From UBA1479 sp040216635 (lineage in GTDB: Bacteria; Pseudomonadota; Alphaproteobacteria; Rhodospirillales; Casp-alpha2), in assembly GCA_040216635.1 (NCBI GenBank), contig JAVJOU010000026.1:62001-126000 (forward strand): a stretch of 64,000 bases of DNA, read 5' to 3'. Each line of letters starts with the position of its first letter. Within the stretch, counting starts at the first letter, position 1. This document shows positions 43,779 to 53,019 of the stretch, in pieces. Under the pieces are notes generated by a model. That model was not told where the DNA came from. It ran no database searches and was given only the letters and a program-made list of their open reading frames with translations. Both the position numbers and the translations under genes were made by a program.

Positions 43779-44768
43779 ATGGAACGTTTTGCCGTCATCG
43801 GCGCCGGTGCCTGGGGCACGGCGCTTGCCATGGTCGCCCATCGGGCGGGCCGCTCGGTCATTCTGCAGGCCCATGAACCGAACATCGCGGCCCAAATCAA
43901 TTCAGCCCATGAAAACCCCTACCTGCCCGGCGTGACGCTTGACCCCGCCATCGAAGCGACGTCGGACCTGGGGGCCGCCATATCGGGCGCGGACGCGGCG
44001 ATCCTGGTCGCCCCGGCGCAGTTCCTGCGGCCGGTCACACAAGCCATCGCCCAACAAGGGCCGTTCAGGATTCCCGTGCTGATCTGCGCCAAGGGGATCG
44101 AGAACAAAACCTGCAAGCTGATGACCGAGGTCGTGGCCGAAACCCTGCCAGCGGCATCCCAGGCGGTATTGTCCGGCCCGACCTTCGCGATCGAGGTGGC
44201 GCGGGAAATTCCGTCCGCCGTGACCCTTGCATCGGAAGACGCCAAACTGGCCGAACAGTTCATCCAGGCCGTGGGCACGCCCCGGTTCCGCCCCTATCTG
44301 TCGCAGGACCCCATCGGCGCCGAGGTCGGCGGGGCCGTGAAAAACATCCTGGCCATCGCCTGCGGCATCGTTCAGGGCAAGGGCATGGGTGACAACACAC
44401 GGGCCGCCCTGATCACCCGGGGCCTGGCCGAAATCGTGCGGCTGGGCCTGGCCAAGGGGGCGCAACCGGAAACCCTGATGGGGCTGTGCGGGATCGGCGA
44501 CCTAACCCTGACCTGCAACGCCATGCAGTCGCGTAATTTCTCACTCGGCGTCGCCCTGGGCGAAGGCCGGTCGCTGGACGACATCCTGGCCGAACGCAAG
44601 GCCGTGACCGAAGGGGTGTTTTCGGCCCGCGCGGTGATCGAGCTTGCCGGGCGCCTGGGCGTCGACATGCCGATCTGCACGGCCGTGAACGCCATCGTCA
44701 ATCACGGCAAAAGCATCGACGATGCCATCAACGGCCTGCTGGCCCGCCCCTTCACCAAAGAAATCTAA
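43779..44768 (+). CDS. gpsA: NAD(P)-dependent glycerol-3-phosphate dehydrogenase
   Basis: The 329-residue enzyme reduces dihydroxyacetone phosphate to sn-glycerol-3-phosphate for phospholipid synthesis. It begins FAVIGAGAWGTALAMVAHRAG (GxGxxG), and carries CAKGIE, LSGPTFAIEVAR and GGAVKNILAIACGIVQGKGMGDNTRAALITRGLAEI with the catalytic lysine. Length and motifs are standard. It follows tsaD and precedes small genes on the same strand. Confidence 0.96.
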   Translation: MERFAVIGAGAWGTALAMVAHRAGRSVILQAHEPNIAAQINSAHENPYLPGVTLDPAIEATSDLGAAISGADAAILVAPAQFLRPVTQAIAQQGPFRIPVLICAKGIENKTCKLMTEVVAETLPAASQAVLSGPTFAIEVAREIPSAVTLASEDAKLAEQFIQAVGTPRFRPYLSQDPIGAEVGGAVKNILAIACGIVQGKGMGDNTRAALITRGLAEIVRLGLAKGAQPETLMGLCGIGDLTLTCNAMQSRNFSLGVALGEGRSLDDILAERKAVTEGVFSARAVIELAGRLGVDMPICTAVNAIVNHGKSIDDAINGLLARPFTKEI

Positions 44769-44807
44769 GCCGACCAACCAAAGACCGAACTCAAGAGGAC
44801 CCCCGCC

Positions 44808-45092
44808 ATGCATTACATCATCTTTGCCCAGGACAAACCCGGTGCCACGGAATTGCGCATGGCCAACCGCCCGGCCCATCTGGAGTTCCTGAAATCCAAA
44901 TCCGATGTGATCGTGACCGCCGGGCCCATGCAGTCCGATGACGGCGAAGCGATGATCGGCAGCATGCTGGTAATCGATGTCGCCGACCGCACCGCCGCCG
45001 AGGATTTCGCCAAAAATGATCCCTATGCCCAGGCCGGGCTGTTCGAAAGCACGGTCATCAAGCGCTGGAAGCGCACCATCCCCGCGGATTGA
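44808..45092 (+). CDS. YciI-like protein
   Basis: The 94-residue protein has the ferredoxin-like YciI fold: MHYIIFAQDKPG at the start, RPAHLEFLKSKSDVIVTAGPM and the terminal DPYAQAGLFESTVIKRWK. The conserved histidine in PAHLEFL and the aspartate in KNDPYA form the suspected active site. YciI relatives are mostly of unknown function, some being chlorohydrolases or putative dehydrochlorinases. It is followed by a Rieske protein and shares the gpsA direction. Confidence 0.85.
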   Translation: MHYIIFAQDKPGATELRMANRPAHLEFLKSKSDVIVTAGPMQSDDGEAMIGSMLVIDVADRTAAEDFAKNDPYAQAGLFESTVIKRWKRTIPAD

Positions 45093-45115
45093 ACCGACGA
45101 CGACGGGACAGAGCC

Positions 45116-45439
45116 ATGCCCCAACACGACCTTTGCCGCCTTGACGACATTAACGATGGCGGGTCGGCCGGGTTCACCGTTGCCGAGACCCTGGTGCTTG
45201 CCGTGCGCCAAGGCGATGCGGTTTATGCCTATGTCAATTCCTGCCCCCATGTAGGCACACCGCTTGATATGTGGCCGGGCCGCTTTCTGACCAAGGACGG
45301 CGAACATATCCTCTGCGCGACCCATGGTGCGCTGTTCCGCATCGAAGACGGCCAATGTATTGCCGGACCCTGTGTGGGACGCGGCCTTAAAGCAATTGAT
45401 GTTGCGGTGCAAAGCGGCAAAGTAAAGATTTCACTTTGA
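45116..45439 (+). CDS. Rieske [2Fe-2S] ferredoxin-like protein
   Basis: The 107-residue protein has the complete Rieske cluster motif: CPHVGTPLD (C43, H45) and CATHGALFRIE (C67, H70). The spacing of about 21 residues matches soluble Rieske ferredoxins of the nitrite-reductase small-subunit type. It lacks a signal or membrane anchor, so it is a cytosolic electron carrier. The start at 45116 follows a GGGACAGAG. It lies 24 bp after the YciI-like gene, and the two are likely cotranscribed. Confidence 0.86.
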   Translation: MPQHDLCRLDDINDGGSAGFTVAETLVLAVRQGDAVYAYVNSCPHVGTPLDMWPGRFLTKDGEHILCATHGALFRIEDGQCIAGPCVGRGLKAIDVAVQSGKVKISL

Positions 45440-45446
45440 CTGCTCA

Positions 45447-45462
45447 TTGTTTTGTAAAACAA
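45447..45462. promoter_or_regulatory. AT-rich inverted repeat upstream of acs
   Basis: TTGTTTT and AAAACAA are separated by 2 bp, just after the Rieske gene and about 290 bp before the acs start. The 315-bp gap to acs holds no gene. This is a candidate operator for a regulator of acetate metabolism, perhaps the XRE/IrrE-type regulator encoded at 49361-50776. There is no U-tract, so it does not look like a terminator. Confidence 0.3.
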
Positions 45463-45754
45463 AGCAAATTTTTCATTCGCACTTGCACAATATCTGAATT
45501 TCACCTAAGCAACCCAATGCGCGGCAGATATCGAAGGCGCAATGCCTTGTTCTTCGGCGGGTTTTCGCCATACCTTTAAGGGCTGAAGGCGGATGCCGGG
45601 GGAAGGGCTCCGGTCCGGGGAAACAATGAACCCGCGCAGCCGGTCGGCCGAACAGGCCGGCGGCCATGCGCAGGCGGGCGGGATAAACCGACCGCCAAGC
45701 AGGACCACGGATCGGCCCGTGCCGGCCAACGTTAATTGGGAGGTTGCTACCGTC

Positions 45755-47701
45755 ATGTCTGAAGATCAAATTTTTCCGGTGTCCGATGCGATTGCCAAGG
45801 CGTCGCTTTGCACCAATGACCAATACCTGGAAATGTACAAAAAGTCCGTCGACGACCCGGCAGCCTTCTGGGGCGAGCACGGCAAGCGCATCGACTGGAT
45901 CAAGCCCTATTCCACGGTCAAGAACGTCAGCTACGATTACGGCAACGTGTCGATCAAATGGTACGAAGACGGCACGCTGAACGCCTCCGTCAACTGCATC
46001 GACCGCCACCTGGAAAAGCGCGGCGACCAGGTCGCCATCATCTGGGAAGGCGACGATCCCAAGGACGACGCCAAGATCACTTATAAGGAACTGCACGAAA
46101 ACGTGTGCCGTCTGGCCAACGCCATGAAGGCGCGCGGCGTCAAGAAGGGCGATGTGGTCACAATCTACATGCCCATGGTGGTCGAAGCCGCCTATGCCAT
46201 GCTGGCCTGCACGCGCATCGGCGCCATCCATTCCGTCGTATTCGGCGGGTTCTCGCCCGAAGCACTGGCGCAGAGAATCGGCGACTGCGGATCAGCCTGC
46301 GTCATCACCGCCGACGAAGGCATCCGCGGCGGCCGGCCGATCCCCTTGAAAGCGAACACGGATGCCGCGATCGAGATTGCCGGCGGCGTGGACACGGTGT
46401 TCGTGGTCAAGCGCACGGGCGGCAGCATCAACTGGGTCGATGGCCGCGACGTCTGGTACGAGGAAGCGACCGCCGCCGCCGATGCCGATTGCGCGCCGGA
46501 AGAAATGAACGCGGAAGACCCCATGTTCATTCTTTATACGTCCGGTTCGACCGGCCAGCCCAAGGGTGTGCTGCACACCACCGGCGGCTACATGGTCTAT
46601 GCCTCCATGACCCATCAGTACGTATTCGATTATCACGATGGGGAAATCTACTGGTGCACGGCCGATGTCGGCTGGGTCACGGGCCATAGCTATATCGTCT
46701 ACGGCCCGCTGGCCAACGGGGCGACCACCTTGATGTTCGAAGGCGTGCCCAACTATCCGTCCATGTCCCGCTTCTGGGAAGTCTGCGACAAGCATCAGGT
46801 CAACATCTTCTACACTGCGCCGACGGCGATCCGCGCGCTGATGCGCGACGGAGACGCGCCGGTCAAGAAGACGTCGCGCAAGTCGATCCGCCTGTTGGGT
46901 TCGGTCGGCGAACCGATCAATCCGGAAGCCTGGCTGTGGTACTACAACGTGGTCGGCGACGGCCGCTGCCCGATCGTCGACACCTGGTGGCAGACGGAAA
47001 CCGGCGGCATCCTGATCACGCCGCTGCCGGGGGCGACGGACCTCAAACCCGGTTCGGCCACGCGTCCGTTCTTCGGCATTCAACCGCAGATCGTCGATGC
47101 CGACGGCAACCCGCAGGAAGGGGCGACCGAAGGCAATCTTTGCATCATCGACAGTTGGCCCGGCCAGATGCGCACGGTCTACGGCGATCACAAACGGTTC
47201 GAAGACACCTACTTCGCGACCTACAAGGGCAAGTACTTCACCGGCGACGGCTGCCGCCGCGACGCCGACGGGTACTACTGGATCACCGGCCGCGTCGATG
47301 ACGTGATCAACGTATCCGGCCACCGCATGGGCACGGCCGAGGTCGAATCCGCCCTGGTCGCCCACAGTAAGGTCGCCGAGGCCGCCGTGGTCGGCGCCCC
47401 CCACGACATCAATGGCCAGGGCATTTACGCCTATGTCACGCTCAACGCCGGCGAGGAACCGTCGGACGAGCTGAAAAAGGAACTGGTGCAATGGGTACGC
47501 AAGGAAATCGGCCCCATCGCCAGTCCCGATTGGCTGCAATGGGCGCCCGGCCTGCCCAAGACCCGGTCCGGCAAGATCATGCGCCGCATCCTGCGCAAGA
47601 TCGGCGAGGACGATTTCTCGAACTTAGGGGACACCTCGACCCTGGCCGACCCGGCCGTGGTCGACGACCTAATCGAGAACAGGCAGAACCGTCAAAGCTG
47701 A
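45755..47701 (+). CDS. acs: Acetyl-CoA synthetase
   Basis: This 648-residue AMP-forming ligase makes acetyl-CoA from acetate. The adenylation core is clear: YTSGSTGQPKGVLHTTGGYMVY, VDTWWQTETGGILITPLPG, and the C-terminal RSGKIMRRILRKI with the lysine that is controlled by acetylation. A GGGAGGT lies 10 bp before the ATG at 45755; the upstream in-frame extension to 45593 has poor composition. The sirtuin at 13787-14521 is a likely deacetylase of this enzyme. A terminator follows. Confidence 0.96.
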   Translation: MSEDQIFPVSDAIAKASLCTNDQYLEMYKKSVDDPAAFWGEHGKRIDWIKPYSTVKNVSYDYGNVSIKWYEDGTLNASVNCIDRHLEKRGDQVAIIWEGDDPKDDAKITYKELHENVCRLANAMKARGVKKGDVVTIYMPMVVEAAYAMLACTRIGAIHSVVFGGFSPEALAQRIGDCGSACVITADEGIRGGRPIPLKANTDAAIEIAGGVDTVFVVKRTGGSINWVDGRDVWYEEATAAADADCAPEEMNAEDPMFILYTSGSTGQPKGVLHTTGGYMVYASMTHQYVFDYHDGEIYWCTADVGWVTGHSYIVYGPLANGATTLMFEGVPNYPSMSRFWEVCDKHQVNIFYTAPTAIRALMRDGDAPVKKTSRKSIRLLGSVGEPINPEAWLWYYNVVGDGRCPIVDTWWQTETGGILITPLPGATDLKPGSATRPFFGIQPQIVDADGNPQEGATEGNLCIIDSWPGQMRTVYGDHKRFEDTYFATYKGKYFTGDGCRRDADGYYWITGRVDDVINVSGHRMGTAEVESALVAHSKVAEAAVVGAPHDINGQGIYAYVTLNAGEEPSDELKKELVQWVRKEIGPIASPDWLQWAPGLPKTRSGKIMRRILRKIGEDDFSNLGDTSTLADPAVVDDLIENRQNRQS

Positions 47702-47730
47702 TCCTAATCAGTCATCACATTCGTTTGGAT

Positions 47731-47760
47731 AAGGCGGGGTCTTCGGATCCCGCCTTTTCT
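47731..47760 (+). terminator. Rho-independent terminator after acs
   Basis: AAGGCGGG (47731-47738) pairs with CCCGCCTT (47749-47756) around a 10-nt loop and is followed by TTCTTTC. It lies 30 bp after the acs stop. Confidence 0.8.
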
Positions 47761-47849
47761 TTCATATGCGTCTGGCCCTACTCAGGGCCGATCGATTTGC
47801 CTAGAACGGAATGACAGGCGCAACGCCGCACATCATACCGGAGGCACCC

Positions 47850-49346
47850 ATGGCCCGCATCGCGATCGGCGGTTTCCTGCACGAAACCAACTGCTTCGTC
47901 CCCATGACGACGGATTACGAATACTACGCACGGGGCGGTGAATTTCCGCCGCTGGCCCGGCGTGGTGAAATCATCGAACGGACCCAGGGCGGGTCCTTCG
48001 GCATGTCGGGGTTTCTCGACACCATCGATCCCGGCCATGAACTGGTACCCCTGATCTGGGGCCATGCCGGGGCGGGCGGCTATATCACCGATGACTGTTT
48101 TGAGCGCATCGTCGGTGAACTGGCCGGCATGCTGTCCCAGGCCATGCCGGTCGACGCGGTCTATCTGGACCTGCACGGCGCCATGTGTTCGGAAACCTTC
48201 CCCGATGCCGAAGGCGAGGTGCTGCGCCGGGTGCGTGCCTGCATCGGCCCGGATATCCCCCTGGTCATCACCCTGGATTATCATGTCAACCTGACCCAAC
48301 AGATCGTCGATCATTGCGACGGCATGGCGATCTATCTGACCTATCCGCATATCGACCGCCAACACACCGGCAGCCGGTCGGCGAAAATCCTCATGCGCAT
48401 CCTGGAAGAAGGCATCCCCCAAGGAAAGGCGTTCCGCCCCATCCCCTTCCTGCTGCCGCTCAATTTCCAATGCACCCTGATCGAGCCGACCAAGTCGATC
48501 GTCGAAGCCTCGGTCGCAGCCGAGGGCGGCGAGATCATGAACCTGAGCTACGGCGCCGGATTCCCGCCGTCGGACCTGTACCAATGCGGGCCGGCCGTGG
48601 TCTGCCATGCCAAAACCCAGGACGCCGCCGACCGCGCCGCCGACATGCTGGAAGCCATGATTCTGGAACGGGAAGCCGATTTCGCCGAACCCCTGATGAC
48701 CCCCGACGAAGCCGTCACCAAGGCCATGGAACTGGCGCAATCGGCAAGCGGGCCCATCGTCATCGCCGACACCCAGGACAATCCCGGCTGCGGCGGCACC
48801 TGCGATACCACGGGCATGCTGGACGCCCTGGTCCGGCACGACGCCCAAGGCGTCGCCATGTGCGTGATGTGGGATGCGGAGGCGGCCCGGGCCGCGGCCG
48901 ACGCCGGTGTGGGTGCCGACCTGACCCTTGACCTGGGCGGCAAACACAACATTCCGGGGGACAAACCGTTTCACGGCACGTTCCAGGTCACGGCGATCAG
49001 CGACGGCAAGTTCACCACCACAGGCCGCAGCATTCCCGGGCGCAAGATCGATATCGGGCCCGTGGCGGTGCTTAAGATCGGGGGGGTGTCCATCGTCACC
49101 GCCAGCAAACGCATGCAGGCCTACGATCAGGACATTTTCAAGCACATCGGGATTGATCCCACGGCACAGAAAATCCTGGTGCTGAAAAGCACCTGTCATT
49201 TCCGCGCCGATTTCGACCCCATCGCCGCCGAAACCCTGGTCGCGGTGGCACCGGGCGCGCATATCGTCGATCCCCGGGAATACCCCTATCGGCACCTGCG
49301 CCCGGGCGTCAAACTGCTGCCGCTGGGGCCCGCCTATTCGCCATAA
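47850..49346 (+). CDS. M81-family metallopeptidase, MlrC-like
   Basis: The 498-residue protein matches the DUF1485/MlrC group, in which the N-terminal domain starts RIAIGGFLHETNCFVP and carries metal ligands in GGYITDDCFE, DLHGAM and DYHVNLT, and the C-terminal MlrC domain contains ADTQDNPGCGGTCDTT. MlrC opens cyclic microcystin peptides in some Sphingomonads; most members are found in non-degraders and have unknown amidase roles. GGAGG is 6 bp before the ATG at 47850. The gene is convergent with the XRE regulator. No mlrA, mlrB or mlrD is nearby. Confidence 0.85.
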   Translation: MARIAIGGFLHETNCFVPMTTDYEYYARGGEFPPLARRGEIIERTQGGSFGMSGFLDTIDPGHELVPLIWGHAGAGGYITDDCFERIVGELAGMLSQAMPVDAVYLDLHGAMCSETFPDAEGEVLRRVRACIGPDIPLVITLDYHVNLTQQIVDHCDGMAIYLTYPHIDRQHTGSRSAKILMRILEEGIPQGKAFRPIPFLLPLNFQCTLIEPTKSIVEASVAAEGGEIMNLSYGAGFPPSDLYQCGPAVVCHAKTQDAADRAADMLEAMILEREADFAEPLMTPDEAVTKAMELAQSASGPIVIADTQDNPGCGGTCDTTGMLDALVRHDAQGVAMCVMWDAEAARAAADAGVGADLTLDLGGKHNIPGDKPFHGTFQVTAISDGKFTTTGRSIPGRKIDIGPVAVLKIGGVSIVTASKRMQAYDQDIFKHIGIDPTAQKILVLKSTCHFRADFDPIAAETLVAVAPGAHIVDPREYPYRHLRPGVKLLPLGPAYSP

Positions 49347-49360
49347 GCCGGCGAAGCGCT

Positions 49361-50776
49361 CTAGCTTTCATAGCGCGTATTGCCGCGCCGGTTGGTGTTG
49401 ATCGGCAGTTCCATCATCAAGGGCTGATGGGCGCGTTGCGAGCAGTTCTTGCGCGGACATAGATGGCAATTGATGCCGATCGGCGCGAACAGTTCATTGT
49501 CTTCGGTATTGAAGGGCGCCGCATAGGCCAGGCGATGGGCGTGTTTCAACTCGCATCCCAATGACAGGGCCAAGCGGCGATCCTGCGTGTCGCGCGAGAA
49601 CACGGGGCGTTCGGTCGTGCGGCTCATGGTGAAGAATCGTTCCCCATCCGGCAATTCGACGAACTGCGGAACGATCACGCCGGGCGTGCGGAACGAGGTG
49701 TGGATGTTCCACACCGGGCAGGCGCCGCCGTAATCGGCGATATTGAACGAGGTCGAATTGAACCGCTTGGTCACGTTGCCCGCCTTGTCGACACGCAGGA
49801 AAAAGAACGGCACGCCCTTGGCCCCGTCGCGCTGCAGGGTCGTCAAACGGTGGCAGACCTGTTCGAACGACACCCCGAACGCCGCCGCCAGGCGGTCGAC
49901 GTCGTAACGCGTTTGTTCCGCCTCTTCGTAAAACGGTTCATACGGCATGAGGAACGCCGCCGCGAAGTAATTGGCAAGCTCCACATGGCAGCGCGCGACG
50001 GCCGTATCCGACTGCAGATCGCTGTCGGCGGTCAGTTCGTCCAGCAGGGTCGGCAATTCGACCAGGCACAAAACATGCGCCAGTTGGAACACCCGGTTCT
50101 GATGATCCAGCGCTTCGGACAGATGAACCATGGACATGGTTTCGTCGTAATAACGCAACGCCTGCCCCATATCGTCGACCGAGGCCATGCGGACCTCGAT
50201 CCCATGGACCCGCATCAACCGGCCCTTGAGCAGGGCATAGACGTCATCGACTTCACAGGGGGTTGCCGCGCGCAGGCGTTCGGCGGCGGCTTCCAGTTCC
50301 GGAAAATGGTTGGAATGGTCGCGGAAGAAATCATGGATGATGCGTTCCGGCGTGGACGACAGCATGTGGTCAGGCATGCCTCCTTCGCTGCCGACACGCA
50401 TCATGTTTTCCAGCGCGTTGCGGTGGTTGCGGTAAAGGTGAAGAAAGCTTTCCACCAGCTTGGGCGCATGATCGATGGCGGCGCGAAGTTCCTGCAAATC
50501 GGGGGACGTGGCGCCGAACACCGGATCCTGCAGGGTGTTTCGCAGATCGGCCAGGGTGTTGGAGCTTTCATCCTTGATCAGATCGCGCCAATCGACGCCG
50601 TAGGCATCGGACAGCGACATCAGCATGGTCACGGAAAGAGACCGCTGGTTGTTTTCCAGCAGGTTCACATAAGCGGTGGAAACGCCCAATGCCTCGGCCA
50701 TTTCCGCCTGGGTCTGGCCGTGTTCCCGGCGCAGGGCCCGCAAGCGCGGGCCGACCAGGGTTTTGCGCATGCGCAT
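49361..50776 (-). CDS. XRE-family regulator with IrrE-type and short-chain acyl domain
   Basis: The 471-residue regulator has an N-terminal helix-turn-helix (RLRALRREHGQTQAEMAEALGVSTAYVNLLENNQR), a middle ImmA/IrrE-type region containing HVELANYFAAAFLMPYEPFYEEAEQTRYDVDRLAAAFGVSFEQVCHRL, and a C-terminal short-chain fatty acyl-type domain with CHLCPRKNCSQRAHQP, a cysteine cluster. Relatives (RamB/ScfR/MccR-like) control acetate, propionate and glyoxylate metabolism, so acs is a plausible target. The start at 50776 is used; the upstream ATG at 50806 adds poorly conserved residues. Confidence 0.84.
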   Translation of the reverse strand: MRMRKTLVGPRLRALRREHGQTQAEMAEALGVSTAYVNLLENNQRSLSVTMLMSLSDAYGVDWRDLIKDESSNTLADLRNTLQDPVFGATSPDLQELRAAIDHAPKLVESFLHLYRNHRNALENMMRVGSEGGMPDHMLSSTPERIIHDFFRDHSNHFPELEAAAERLRAATPCEVDDVYALLKGRLMRVHGIEVRMASVDDMGQALRYYDETMSMVHLSEALDHQNRVFQLAHVLCLVELPTLLDELTADSDLQSDTAVARCHVELANYFAAAFLMPYEPFYEEAEQTRYDVDRLAAAFGVSFEQVCHRLTTLQRDGAKGVPFFFLRVDKAGNVTKRFNSTSFNIADYGGACPVWNIHTSFRTPGVIVPQFVELPDGERFFTMSRTTERPVFSRDTQDRRLALSLGCELKHAHRLAYAAPFNTEDNELFAPIGINCHLCPRKNCSQRAHQPLMMELPINTNRRGNTRYES

Positions 50777-50813
50777 GGCTGAATTCCCATTTTTACAATT
50801 TAACAAAATATAA

Positions 50814-50851
50814 CTTTCGTTGCTTATACAAACAACACATAAACACGAAAG
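50814..50851. promoter_or_regulatory. Inverted repeat between the divergent regulator and PanE-like gene
   Basis: CTTTCGT (50814-50820) and ACGAAAG (50845-50851) are exact inverted copies 24 bp apart in the AT-rich gap between the XRE regulator and the next gene. The position fits an autoregulatory operator. No experimental parallel can be cited. Confidence 0.35.
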
Positions 50852-50952
50852 AACGTGCCTCTGTGGTATACCAGGCGTAATCTCCCGCTTGAAACATCGT
50901 CATCACTTCGCAGGGCCGGCGATGACCACGAACAAGTTTTGAGGAGAGAGAC

Positions 50953-52005
50953 ATGGCCCATAACATCCTTATTCTCGGCGCGTCCTACGGGTCTTTGCTG
51001 GGCACCAAGCTGTTGATGGCCGGTCACAACGTGACCCTGGTGTGCCGCGAGGAAACGGCCAAGCTGATCAACGAAAAAGGCACGGAAGTGCGGATCAAGC
51101 TGCGGGGCGAAGACAGCCACCGCACCTTCCGGTCCCACGACCTGCCCGGCCGCCTGGACGCCCAGACACCGGAAGACATCGCCGTTGATGCCTATGACCT
51201 GGTCGGCCTAGCCATGCAGGAGCCGCAGTATTCGGCCAATTCCCTGCGCACGCTGCTGATCCGCATCGCCGAGGCGCGCATTCCTTGTCTCTCGATCATG
51301 AACATGCCGCCGCTGCCGTTCCTGCGCCGCATTCCCGGCCTGGACACGGCCCGGCTGGAAGCCGCTTATACCAACCCCCGTGTGTGGGACCGGTTCGAAC
51401 CCGATCTGGTGACCCTGTGCAGCCCCGACCCGCAGGCCTTCCGCCCGCCGGAAGAAGGGCCCAACGTGCTGCATGTGGGCCTGCCCACCAATTTCAAGGC
51501 GGCCCGCTTCGGCGACGCCGAGGCCAACAGGCTGCTCGACCGGCTGGACGCCGACATCGCGGCCGTCCGGGTCGGCCGCGAACAGGCTCCGGTCAAGCTG
51601 AAGGCCTTTGATTCGGTGTTCGTGCCGCTGGCGAAATGGTCGATGCTGCTGACCGGCAACTACCGTTGCGTGGAACGGGACGGCATCCGTCCGATCCGCG
51701 ACGCGGTGCATGAAAATCTGGGCAAATCGCGGGTGATCTACCAGCACGTAGACGCCATCGCCCGCGCCCTGGGTGCCGATGCCGCCGATGCCGTACCGTT
51801 CGAAAAATATGCGGCGGCGGCGGAAAATCTGCTGAAGCCGTCATCGGTCGCCCGCGCGATCGACGGCAATGCGCCGGTCATCGAACGGGTCGACATGCTG
51901 GTCCAGTTAATCGGCAAGGCCCTGGGCATGAACAACGACGACATCGATGAAACCGTTTCGACGGTGGACACGCGGCTTGCCGCCAATCAGCGCCAGTCCG
52001 CCTGA
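50953..52005 (+). CDS. Ketopantoate reductase-like (PanE/ApbA) dehydrogenase
   Basis: The 350-residue protein opens NILILGASYGSLLGTKLLMAGHNVTLVCRE, a dinucleotide-binding motif (GxxxGxxxG) like that of PanE/ApbA, but the ketopantoate-specific catalytic lysine and glutamate contexts are not obvious. The C-terminal half is helical and has KLKAFDSVFVPLAKWSMLLTGNYRC, a possible catalytic-lysine region. It may act on another alpha-keto acid or opine-like compound. It is followed by a terminator and then by a solute-binding-like gene. Assignment to the superfamily is good; the substrate is unknown. Confidence 0.7.
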   Translation: MAHNILILGASYGSLLGTKLLMAGHNVTLVCREETAKLINEKGTEVRIKLRGEDSHRTFRSHDLPGRLDAQTPEDIAVDAYDLVGLAMQEPQYSANSLRTLLIRIAEARIPCLSIMNMPPLPFLRRIPGLDTARLEAAYTNPRVWDRFEPDLVTLCSPDPQAFRPPEEGPNVLHVGLPTNFKAARFGDAEANRLLDRLDADIAAVRVGREQAPVKLKAFDSVFVPLAKWSMLLTGNYRCVERDGIRPIRDAVHENLGKSRVIYQHVDAIARALGADAADAVPFEKYAAAAENLLKPSSVARAIDGNAPVIERVDMLVQLIGKALGMNNDDIDETVSTVDTRLAANQRQSA

Positions 52006-52042
52006 TCCACGTCAAGCCTTACCTTTCCTTCCTAGCCTTCAT

Positions 52043-52073
52043 GGGCGGGTCCTTCGTGGCCCGCCCTTTTTCT
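52043..52073 (+). terminator. Rho-independent terminator after the PanE-like gene
   Basis: GGGCGGG (52043-52049) pairs with CCCGCCC (52060-52066) around a 10-nt loop and is followed by TTTTTCTT. It lies about 40 bp after the stop of the PanE-like gene. Confidence 0.85.
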
Positions 52074-52201
52074 TAGGCCCGTTCTGCCCCTTTCCCGCGA
52101 TCAATCGGCTTCCGCCCGTTGATTTCCTGGACCGGATCGCGCATCGTCCGGAACCGCCCGCATCCGGGCAAAATCAACAACGACATCATAAGGGACGGAA
52201 C

Positions 52202-52930
52202 ATGACGAAAGAGGCCATCGCCGAACTGCTGAACCCGACGGAACTTCGCGTCGGCATCAACCTGGGCAACATCCTGCTGGTCACGGGCAAAAAGCCCAAT
52301 GGCGACCCGGAAGGTATCGCCCCCGACATGGCCGCAGGCATCGCGGAAAAACTGGGCGTCAAAGTCGTCTATGACACCTTCGCCACGCCGGGCGAAGTCG
52401 CCGACGCCGCCGAACGGGGCGAATGGGACATCGGCCTGATCGCGATCGAGCCCAAGCGCGCCGAAGTGATCGATTTCTGCAACGCCTACGTACAGATCGA
52501 AGCGACCTATCTGGTTCCCGACGACTCGCCCTTCCAAAAGGTCGAGGACGTGGACGCCGACGGCGTGCGCATCGCCGTGTCGGAACGGGCGGCCTATGAC
52601 CTGTACCTGTCGCGCACGCTGCAACATGCGGAACTGGTCCGCGCCCAGGGTCTGCCCGGGGCGTTCGAGCTGTTCAAACGGGAAAAGCTGGATGCGCTGG
52701 CGGGCCTGGTCCCGGCGTTGCGCGACAACGCCGCCGACATGCCCGGCACCCGTTTGCTACCGGGTCGCTATACGGCGGTCAAACAGGCGATCGGCACGCG
52801 TCACGGCAAACCGGCCCTGAAAGAAATCGTGCAGGCGTTCATCGCCGACGCGGTTGCAAGCGGCCATGTGCAAGGCCTGATCGACACGCATGGCGTCACC
52901 GGCAAGCTGGCCGTGGCGACGGACGACTGA
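52202..52930 (+). CDS. Solute-binding-like (SBP_bac_3) protein lacking a signal peptide
   Basis: The 242-residue protein has the type 3 extracellular solute-binding fold: ELRVGINLGNILLVTG, GIAPDMAAGIAEKLGVKVVYDTFATPGEVADAAERGEWDIGLIAIEPKRAEVIDFCNAY, and SPFQKVEDVDADGVRIAVSERAAYDLYLS. The N-terminus (MTKEAIAELL) shows no signal peptide, unlike amino-acid-binding proteins of this family, so it may be cytosolic or exported by another route. No permease or ATPase gene is near. Function unknown. Confidence 0.8.
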   Translation: MTKEAIAELLNPTELRVGINLGNILLVTGKKPNGDPEGIAPDMAAGIAEKLGVKVVYDTFATPGEVADAAERGEWDIGLIAIEPKRAEVIDFCNAYVQIEATYLVPDDSPFQKVEDVDADGVRIAVSERAAYDLYLSRTLQHAELVRAQGLPGAFELFKREKLDALAGLVPALRDNAADMPGTRLLPGRYTAVKQAIGTRHGKPALKEIVQAFIADAVASGHVQGLIDTHGVTGKLAVATDD

Positions 52931-53019
52931 TCTGAACGAAGCGGAGTTGGGGGGTGCTGCGGCGCCCCCTGACTTTGCCCTTACCGGCGTCGGTTTTCAG
53001 ATGCCGGGACTGCCGGCAT

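Noticed and set aside
47850..49346. A microcystin-degradation (mlr) cluster.
   Set aside because: Only the MlrC-like gene is present; mlrA, mlrB and mlrD are absent, so the pathway cannot be claimed.
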